DNA of 64,000 nucleotides from Sycon ciliatum. Taxonomy: Eukaryota > Porifera > Calcarea > Leucosolenida > Sycettidae. The translations under genes were made by a program, and so were the position numbers. A model generated the notes under the pieces. The model had not been told where the DNA came from, ran no database searches, and saw nothing but the letters and a program-made list of their open reading frames with translations. Position 1 is the stretch's first letter. Each line of letters opens with the position of its first letter. The stretch is taken from assembly GCF_964019385.1 (NCBI RefSeq), contig NC_088644.1, forward strand, positions 17,730,358-17,794,357, read 5' to 3'. This document shows, piece by piece, positions 48,701 to 59,400 of the stretch.

Positions 48701-51700
48701 GATGATAGAAACTCTTGGTTCTAGCTCTCAGAAGTTGTCCACTTTGAACTCTAGAAGAGAGGCATGCCGGGTTTTTTGGGAGGGGGGGGGGCAGCACTTC
48801 CATTGTCCCAACCAGTTTTGCTGGTGTCGCATGGTCATTGTCAATTTATGTTGAACCGTCTGGGTCATTGATTTATACTTTGTTTATGCCTTTGATTAGG
48901 TACGGACAGCAGTGACAGTTGCCCAGCTGAATGGATTTATTTACGCCATAGGTGGCGAACGCGAGACTCAGTATTCCCAGTATGGTACATCCTACCTGAA
49001 TTCTGTCGAGCGCTATAACATTAAAAGCGACGTGTGGGATAATGTTGCACCATTGAAGACCAGTCGTTCGTTCGCTGCATCAGCCGTATTGAACGGTAGG
49101 TACATGTATATGCGTTGTCTTTCCATTCAGTGCCTCTCTATACATGGTCTTTCACCACCACTCAAATCCCTTCCCTCCACCACCTCTTCTTCTCACCTGG
49201 GTTCTTCCTGCTTTGCACCCACCCACTCTAGTATTTGCTGAAGACTGAGCAAGTCAATCCACGCCGCAATAGAGGAACGACAGACGGACAGAAGTTAGCA
49301 ATTGCGAGAGGAAGAAAGGGAGCGGAAGTATAGTTAGGGGGCGTTCGAATTACCACTCTTTGACTTTTCGAGGAGTTGTTTTTCTGAAGAGGTGGGTTAT
49401 TTATTGGCCTCTTCAGAAAACGAAAGTCTCCTCGAAACTCCACAACCTCATCCAACGGGAGTGGTGGATTAGTTTAGAGGAGCTTGGAATATCCCTGCGA
49501 AAACTGCCTTTTGTATGCATTTCCCTTAGAACCCAGGGGCGGATCCAGGCCTGCGGGGTGCAGAAAATATCATGACAAATATTTTGGCCATGAAAACCTT
49601 TTTAAACAGGAGAAGTGCTGTTTTCTCTGTTGTACGTTGGTCTCTAGCCTGCATTGACCCCAGAAATGCTATTCGTATGAGGCAAAATACTATTACTGCC
49701 AGGGGTGTTAAAAGGTACAGTCAACCTACCCTTATAACGATATTTGCGTCAGACCAAGAAATATTGTTATAAGGGTAACTGCTTCATTTCATACACATAG
49801 GTCATAATGCACGAATTTTGTTCATGTTTTCAATCTTCATAGCATAAAAAACTGATGTACATGCACATTATGTACATAGCAAGGTGCCCATTGGTGCCCC
49901 CATTGCACTTCGGCATGTCCCAGCGACTTGTCAAGTGAAACTTGCCCTACCTGGATAGTGGGCTCTACATACTCCCTGCTAGATATTGTTATAAAATGGA
50001 AAATATCGATTGGTCAGCGCATTTTATATCGTTATAGAGGTAATATCGTTATACATGTATCAATATTGTTATAGAGGTAAGGCATTGTATACAAAAGTCA
50101 ATGGAGTGATTTTGGTTTGGCAGAAAAATATTGTTATAAGGGTGATATCGTTATAGGGGTTATCGTTATAAGGGTAGGTTGACTATATTGTACATTTTCA
50201 TTGGTGTGGCTATGAAAACGACAGGGTGTTTGGGGTCCTTCCCCGGGAAAATGTTTGGAAATATGGGCCCAAATAGCCCATAATTATTTCATTGAATCAC
50301 CGGTTCCGACGCTCCTGACTAGCAATACCAGATAGCCTGGGCAGAAAAAAACGGCGGAATTTGGCATTTCGTCTGGTATGTTTCAAGTATTTTTGGTGTC
50401 CGGAAAATGCAAGGGAACACAGTTTGAGGAGTTTCTTGCCATAAGCTGTGTATGGTTCTACTATTTTCAATGCTTTTCGAGCAGAATCTGCCAGTTTTTA
50501 GCATTACTAGTATACTACAATAGTGTACTGTATTTGCCAAGGTCTACTCCCAGTCAGTCACATGAACATAAGTAGACTGTTCCATGAGGGCCTGCCACCA
50601 TAGTAAAAAAAAAGAAGAGGAAATAACCCCGTCACAGTTTCACCTTTCGCACCCCCCCCTCCCCCCATTGATCCGCCCCTGGAACCTACAACGAAACTTG
50701 CCCATACGGTAAGGGAAGCCCATTTTCACGTGGATAGCACGCTTGGAAAATCTCATTGCTATGCCAATTCCAAGGAAATTGTGAGGCTGACAACAACCGT
50801 TCTATTGGCATACTTCAACTAATCTCTTTTACTAAGTATGTTTCTCGAAAAGGTGATGGGGACAATTGGAACGCGCCCTTAGAGACTGGTGAAGCGAGTG
50901 CCATGATTGAGGACTCGAGTACTCTTTGAAAAACGAGCGAGTATTCGAGCGAGTACGCACATTTTACTGACAACATAAGCAATAAACTGCACGCATTCTC
51001 GCAACACCGGATGTAGTGCACCCGATACATGACGTCTTGCCAGCAAGATAGTGCAAGATATAGTCCGACATATCGGTTGCTGGTAAGTAGGGACAAGCCA
51101 CAATACTTTAACGTGAGTTATATCGCCAGCCTGCATCCGTTTCACGACAGATTTTGCCGGTGGAATGGATGAAGGCTGCCGGATAGAACTCATGCTTCAA
51201 CGACAACACTAACTCGTAGAAGCACTTATCACAACTATCAAAAAGCACAGGACTTTCACAAGTTTCAGACCCGGAGATCGCAGTAGGCGTGCTTGCCTGA
51301 GTTGTGCATTACCGGTCAGAGTAACGGAAGTACATGCATACAGTAGTGCATAGTATGCTTCGAGTAATATTTTTTGCGAAACGAGTACTCGCTCTTTTCA
51401 AATTTTCGAGCGAGTGCTCGAGTATTCGACATACATGTACTCGTTTCACCCCTACTTAGAGTGTGCTAGCGCTAGGTGTTACTGGTGGTCTTGAGACACG
51501 CATGGCCTAAGACACGTGTGCCTGCTATCCATTGTATTTATTGTTTTAGATTTGATCTTTGTCATCGGTGGAGAGGATGGCAGTAACTACAGTCTACTCA
51601 GTGTAGAAATCTACAATCCGGCCAAGGACACCTGGTTTGAGGGTCCACACTTGAATATGCGTCGATCTGGTCCGGGCTGTTGTGTTGTGGATGGCTGTAT

Positions 51701-53212
51701 CTACGTCATGGGTGGTTGCACTGCTGCTATTGAGAACTATCACATGTAAGTAGCTGTACTAGTTTCGGCACATGCGTGTGCGTATAAGGCAGTGTCCGCT
51801 CTCTTGCGTACTGGCCTATAGTATAAGGTTCCATACATGTACTTGGTCCGCCAAGTTAAAATTGGCGCTTATCTTTTCACTTGGTTTTTCGGTGTTCTGC
51901 CTGTGTCACATGGCATGGAACCACCGATTCACCATTCGAACATAACCATTGACCATTGCATCCCACGACATGGCAGCAGAAACCATCACAGAAGTTGCGA
52001 TCGGTTCGTTCGAGTCTTTTTGACGGAGCTACCGCCGACAAACACTTCCGTCAGCGCAAGAAAACACTGCAACCTCCGCTCGAGTCCGTAAAATAGGTCA
52101 GGATGTTCGCATTTCAGAGCGATGGAGAATATAGTTTCTGTCTTCTTCCAGCTGTCTGATGGCAAGGATTGTTTACCCCGGGGAGGTATAGAAAAGCTGA
52201 AAAAGCGCTTCGCGAGCTTGAATTTCAGTGCTTGCACAGTACAGCGCCTAGTGAAGGGCTATCACCAGCAAATCGCTGACGAAGAAACTGCACCTCATGT
52301 CGACATCTCCAGTAAGTGGGACCAATCCGGCGGACACACTTTGAAGCTCACAGAGGACAGGGCAAAGGAGCTAATCAAAGAAAACACCAAGTCCTGAGGG
52401 AAACACTCGTGCAAAGGACTTTCAGGAAACTAGCCGAAAAGCCTGGTGCACGGCGTTAGGACTTTGTAGGTGCTACATCAAGCGGAAGCTATCACTGCGC
52501 TGCATGTACAAGCACCAGCGGCTCGCGTGGGTACTGATCAGCAAGTACGACAAGCGCAAGAGGCGATTTGAAAAAAGGACACTGATATGGCGTTGCCTTT
52601 TTGTCTCAAACAAAGACGCATTATTGCGACGAACGGGGATAACACTTACAGTCAACATGCCGGCAGTCTCACTCAGCTTCTGATCGGCAAGGTGACAGGC
52701 ACGCACTGCCTTTGAGCGTGATTCGAGACGGGGAGAAGTGGAACAAGCTATGAAACGACACGTGCAGCTGCTGTCCGTATCGGACGTTTTGAGCTCTTCC
52801 TCCAGCGACGATAGCGGCGAGGAGGATGTGTAACTTGCTTGAATTTTCGACTGGGTTGCTTATTGACATGTAAATAACCATGTATATAGTGCTTTGTGAT
52901 CGTGGCTTGCTTCATATATTCGTATTTCTTTTCCTGAGACAAGTCTGAAGATAAGCGCCAATTGTAACTGGGCGGACTAAGTACATGATTGTATTCAACC
53001 CTACCACAGTACACATACTGCCTGTACCGTTAACAAAAAAGCTGAAGTTCAGAATAACGTATTTTGCTGAGGGTGCCCTTTACTACTTCAAAGTATTCTG
53101 TCACTGTTGCTTCTGCTGTTGGCATTGGTGTTGTTCTCATCGTCTTTGTCATCATTTGTGCATGAATGGGTATGCCAGCATGCGTGTGTGCACGCGTGTG
53201 CATGTGTGTGTG

Positions 53213-53267
<55 letters not shown>

Positions 53268-53326
53268 ATGTGTGTGTGTGCATGTGTGTGTGTGTGTGTG
53301 TGTGTGTGCGTGCACGTGTGTGTGTG

Positions 53327-53405
<79 letters not shown>

Positions 53406-56400
53406 ATGTGTGTGCACGTGTGTGTGTGTGTGTGTGTGTGCGTGCACGTGTGTGTGTGCATGTGTGTGCGCGTGTGCGCATGTGTGTGCACGTGTGTGTG
53501 TGTGTTCGCACACTTGCATGTGCTTGTATGTGTGCGTTGATTTTGGGTTTGTCTGTGTTGTTATAAATCTTTATTATAAAAGTTTTTTGTTGTTGCTGCT
53601 GATGCAGATCATGATGATGCTCATAATGTTGTTTTGTTTGTTTGTGTGACAGGTCTGTGGAGTGTTTGCGACCACCTAATGAGGTCAAGGATGAGAGAGA
53701 GTATGCAAGTGACTGCCACTGGACTCTGGGCAAGAGCATGACGTTGGCACGGTCTGGAGTTGCTGTTTGTGCACTCAACGGACACATATATGCATGTGGT
53801 GGGCGCAATCGATCACAGAGCATATACTACAAGGTGAGTATTCCCGTTTGATGATAATTGTTTCGTATGCAACATGACTATTGGGATAGGGCAGTCTTCC
53901 AGTAGCTATGCTGTAGAAACTGTTAAAGGGGAAGTTAAGGCAAAAATTAAAATTTCACCAGTTGTAGTCTTCGGGGTGCGGAGTCGAATGGTCTTGGTCC
54001 GAGAAAGCTGAGACGCTCCCTTCCTACTTGAATCCCAATCGAACTCGCGCACTTCCACCGAAACTGGGTGACTGCGCCCTACTAGATGGGGATTTGTATG
54101 CAAAATGTCACTAAAAGCGCCATTTCGTTCTTATAAAAGCACGGATGACCGCGATTGGCCCATATGTTGTACTCTTTTGGACGCTGAGTCGACTGGTTTT
54201 GGTCCGAAAAGGCTGCGATGCAGCGTTCCTCCTTTATTCCCAATCGAACATGGTTGAAGAAGCGGTCACGTGCTCCTGGGTGCCCAAATCACCTGGTCAC
54301 CACGCCAGCATGCAGCAGCAGGCGACAACTTTCACACCAAGGTTCAACTCGAGTTCAACTCGAGTGACAGGACTGCACCCAAAAAAGGTCAAACAGGCTA
54401 GTAAGTTGTACCCTGCTATCTCGATTGACGCACAACCTAAACGTCTCGAGAGAGTTTCACTTTACTAATCCCAACCAATCCAGTCACACAAGTAACTACA
54501 GTTAGTGATTCCAACTTACTTCTCAAATCCGTACCCTCATTCCCAAAGAGTTACTGGATACGAGCCAAGACAATGTACAACCTTTCTCTACCATCACAAA
54601 GGAATAATAACTGGCTGGCTGCCAGTGCAGCGGAAGTCAAGCCGAGAATGTCGCGTGCACTACGGACTGCACGATGGAACATGTAAACCTAGGAACGGCT
54701 ATTCATGCACCGACTAGAGTAGAGGCAAAGTGTACTAATGGTGAAACACAATGTCAGTGGGGGACAAGAGTAACTAGAGTCAGCTATGCACGACTAGACC
54801 AGGCCGAGTCATGACAGCAGTCATTACACTACAAGTGGTACATCGGGATGCAGATCACGACACTCCGGCCAGCAAAATGTTACACTACTGGGTTGAAGAG
54901 TCCGAGTGGATCATAAATGCGTGCTACGTTGTGCAAAACACGCCGTTTGGATGCTATGCTGTCGACGTCAGGCGACTCGGAGCTCACACCTGGAATGTGG
55001 AATGTGTCGGCGACGGTATCCCACTGCAGGCCGAGAACTTTCTGGCTCGTGTTCGTCGCCGTCACACTCGGGTCAAACACAGAGGAGGTAGCAGGGTCAT
55101 TGGACGACCACTCACGTACATTCATGGACGCGGAGTTGAACACCTGCCGAGTCTCGCGGTACTTGACCTCGGCTTCCTCTGCAGTACCAGCCGTCAGCAT
55201 GATGTTATCCACGTAGATGTTCTTGCGAATTTCGGCTGCTGTGGCTGTCTTGTGTTTGTCAAGGTGATGCCTGATTGTGGCATCCAGCAAGAACGGACTG
55301 CTGATGATGCCAAATGGTAGTCGGCAGAACCGGTAGACTTCGATGTTGTCCACGATGACGTCCGGCTTAGTGATGTCACAATACCACAGAAATCGGGTGA
55401 CGTCACGGTCTGTCTCTTGAATCCTTACTTGCAGGAATGCCTTCTCAATATCTGAGATTAGCACGATCGGGGCCAGGCGAAATCGTAGCAGAATGCCGCA
55501 GAGGCTAGGCAGGAGGGACGGCCCTTGATTCAGGCAGTCATTCAGGCTCGGTGCTGTCTTATTGATCTTCGCACTGGCGTCATAGACCACTCGGAGTTTG
55601 GTGGTAGCCTTCGAAGGAGACAACACTGGATGGTGCGGCAGATGGTGCGAGCGTTGACCGTACTTGGTTTTCTCTGTGACTCGCTCGATAATGCCAAGCC
55701 GTTCCTGCTGCAGCAGCACGTCGTTGTACCTGGTCAGCAGGTCTCGATCTGCTGCAAGCCGTTTCCCCAGTGACTTCATCCTTCCGTAGGCTAGGTCCTT
55801 GTTGTGTGGAAGCTGCATGTCGGGCTTCCATGGAAACTGGACTGTGTAGCGGCCGTCGGCAAACGTGACGGTCTCCTCGAACTGTCGAACTGTGTCGTCA
55901 TCTGTTGGGAGACTTGCTGGGTCCTCCACACCGATCCTTTCTAGCGACCAAAACTCCGTCAGGTTTGGTTCGACTTCAGCAAGCAGAGCAGAGTCGGCGG
56001 TTGCCATGTAGTCATATAGCGGACGCTGTAGACCGGTGCTTGCCTGCGTCATGACAAGAAGCGTTGAGCTGTTGCTGTCATCCGACTTGGACGAACACTG
56101 TCCTGTGACGATGTGACCCAAGAGCGTATCCATCACGTACAAACCTGACGGTAGACGCTGCGGTGATCCTTGCACAAGATTTCCGTAATGATCAGAACCA
56201 ATGAGAATGTCAATGGCCCTCGTCTCGGCTGTTGATGGTATGGTGTCTGCCATTTGAATGGATGGTTCGCCTGCCAGGAACTCCGCATCTTCAGATGGAA
56301 GAGGGTAGCGTCGGATAGGTCGTGTAATGGTGTCGAGTACATTCGCTTTGATGGGGTACCTCTGTCCGTCGGACAGTGAGATGGACGTCTGAACGACCGA

Positions 56401-59400
56401 TGTAACAACACTGCGTGGGTGTGTCACTCCAAAGGTGATGAGGGTCAATGACTCTTGTCTCTCCGGCTGCAGCTGAAGCTGCTTGCTGAGCTGGGTACTC
56501 ATGTACGTGCGATTGCTGCCGGTGTCCAGTAACGCATGCGCGGTGATAAAGCTACCATCGGCAGCTTGAATCTGCACTTGTGCTGTCTGGAGGAATACTG
56601 CACCAGTCTTGTCGCTGGGACCCTCTGACACGAGACTGGCGGAGCACGTATTTGCAAGTTCCTCATCATTACCCTGTGTGGAGACGGCCCTGGCAGGTTG
56701 TGAGCCATTTGGTTGTGGCCTTGAGCTGCCTTTGGAGGGCTCACGTCTCTCATGGGCTGGGCAGATAGCTCGGTTGTGGCCGGTCTTGCTGCAGTGAAAA
56801 CACGCCTTGGTTTTCTCTGGGCACTGGGACGCCATATGGCTCCGTCGCAGACAAATGAAGCAACGACCTTGTTCTCGGAGCTTCTGTTGTCTTGTCCGAG
56901 CCAGCTTGTAGGTGACGCACTGGTCGTTGAAGTGAGTCCCCTTGCAGAAGACACATAGACGTGGAGGCGCACTATGCGTTGACTGAGATGAAAGAGCGTG
57001 TCCAGTTCCTTGCATGGTCATTGGTGAGCCGTGCTGTGTCTGTGTGGCCGGTGTCCTTGAAGACTGAGAGGCAGAAGTCTCGGAACCTTCCCGCAAATTC
57101 CGGTGGATTTCGGCATACCGCTGAAGGGCGGATCGCAGGGTGGCGACCGTCCACGACTGATGGCTCGATGTTCGCCATTCCTTTAGCTTGGTGAGTACTT
57201 CCGTAGGGAACTTGGACAAAATGTGCTGCACCAATAGTGGCTGCTGTTCAACGCTAATGCCCATGGCAGACAGCTGTCGTAGTATCCGTTCGATGTTGTC
57301 AATGGTGTTCCGGATATCACGGTGTTTGGACGATGTGCTTTGCAATCGCTGCAGCTTGGTATACAGGGCAGCAACAATATCATCTGTCCGTCCGTATCGT
57401 TCTTTCAGTAGCTGTACGGCCGTGGCATAGTTGTTGTTGGTGATAGCCAGACCAGCGAGCGTGTGGGCAGCTCGGCCAGTGAGGGCACTCTTCAAGCAGC
57501 TCAGCTTAACGACATCGGACATTGGCTGTTTGTCCACGGCAGTTTCAAACAGGTCCCAAAAATCGGGCCAGTTGGTGACCTGCCCGTCGAAGCTCGGTAT
57601 TTCCATCGGTTTTAGCTTGAACACAACGGAGCTTGGGCCGGCTGCAGCGGATATGCTGGTGTGTTGTGGCGTTTGGTTTTGGCTCAAAGCCTGGGCGACA
57701 TTCATAACTGCGCCCTGAAGAGCTTGCTCCAGTGGGGCAATAGCATCGCGTGGCCAGGTTGTGGCTGGTGGAGGGGCTGTCCTGGCGGCGACAGAATGGT
57801 CTGGTGGATAGAATGTTTCTGCATCTGGCTGAAGCTGTTGTACTGCTTGTCTGTCCTGGGTCTCCTGCTGGAGGTAATGCTCATAGTCATAGGCCCTGTC
57901 CTCCTCACCACTGCCATAGGTGGGACTTGGGCTGGGCACCGCATGCACTGCTGGAGTGGCAGCAGTTCTACCAGTGCCAGGGCCAATGGCATGCCTGACA
58001 CGTGGTTTGGGGACTGGTGGCACTGGTGATCTTGGTTGGCTTCTGACACTGACTGCTGCGCTGGTTTCCTGTGCATTTGCTGCGCTGGCAGGAGACTCAG
58101 TTGCATCTACTACATGTACAATGTCATGAAGCACTGCACTTTGTGCGTGTGACTGTTCAGCCGACTCACATTGGGACTGTCGCGGTGGCTCAACAGTGTC
58201 ACAAGCACTTGAAGTAGCAGTGTCGATATCCGTGTCGGCACTCTTCTCACTCCACGCATGTAGTGTTGGCGACGCATGACATGTTGGTTTTGGTCCGCTG
58301 CGAGGGCTAGACATGGCCGCATCAAGAACATCTAGCGCGCGTGGCCCATGCTCTTCTAGTAATCGGAGTCGGGTGCGGCGTTCGTCTTCAGCTTCATATT
58401 GAGTGCGAGAATGGTGGTCGCATTGTTGTAAACATTGTGCGAGCCTCAGCAAACACACGCATTCAAGTTCGAAATTATTCTCCCACGCGTCTTGTTCATC
58501 TAATTTCTTATCCTCGTTTGCGTCTTCTAAGCTCCGTCTAATATTGTCTTGGATACCCTCGATGTTTGACTTCAAACCGGACGCCTCATCGTAAAGGGAA
58601 CGTGCGGCAGAAACATCTAGGCGGCCAAGAGCGTCTGCACTGAAACAATCAGTTCCTGGCAGGTCTAGGTGAATTTTTATCTTTTGCCTCACCCTCGTCA
58701 GTCGACGCTTCATGTTGGACCTCGATTGGATCATCTGCTTGTATTCGGGGGTGGACGAGACTAGCAGCCGCTCCGAATCTCCTGCACCAGCGTCCGTGCC
58801 ATCGGTCTGGTCCTTGCTGGCGTCCTCATTACCGGCCTCATGGGACTCATCCGCTGTACCATCCACGGCTCGTGGATCTACGCTCGTTTGAGCGGCTTGG
58901 GTCACCGGTAATTCTGCAGCAGCTGCACCGGTTGACTCGACAGGCTGTTCCTGTTCAGAGGTTGTTTGTTCGTTGGGTGACGACATCCTGGTCACAGCAC
59001 CATATCTCGATTGACGCACAACCTAAACGTCTCGAGAGAGTTTCACTTTACTAATCCCAACCAATCCAGTCACACAAGTAACTACAGTTAGTGATTCCAA
59101 CTTACTTCTCAAATCCGTACCCTCATTCCGAAAGAGTTACTGGATACGAGCCAAGACAATGTACAACCTTTCTCTACCATCACAAAGGAATAATAACTGG
59201 CTGGCTGCCAGTGCAGCGGAAGTCAAGCCGAGAATGTCGCGTGCACTACGGACTGCACGATGGAACATGTAAACCTAGGAACGGCTATTCATGCACCGAC
59301 TAGAGTAGAGGCAAAGTGTACTAATGGTGAAACACAATGTCAGTGGGGGACAAGAGTAACTAGAGTCAGCTATGCACGACTAGACCAGGCCGAGTCATGA

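Larger units (their letters stand above)
49337..50878. mobile_element. Harbinger-like element, outer layer of a three-level nest
   Basis: Ends GGGGGCGTTCGAATTACCAC and, from the right, GGGCGCGTTCCAATTGTCCC, both running on into CTTTTCGAG. TTA flanks both sides (49334-49336 and 50879-50881). The interior is taken up by the element at 49534-50681. Confidence 0.75.

Noticed and set aside
53030-53823. Cys-Val and His-Thr-rich open frames up to 223 codons
   Set aside because: They read through a (TG)n microsatellite on both strands.
54811-55320. 169-codon plus-strand frame over the end of the Pao body
   Set aside because: It is antisense to the reverse-transcriptase frame, which has recognisable motifs.
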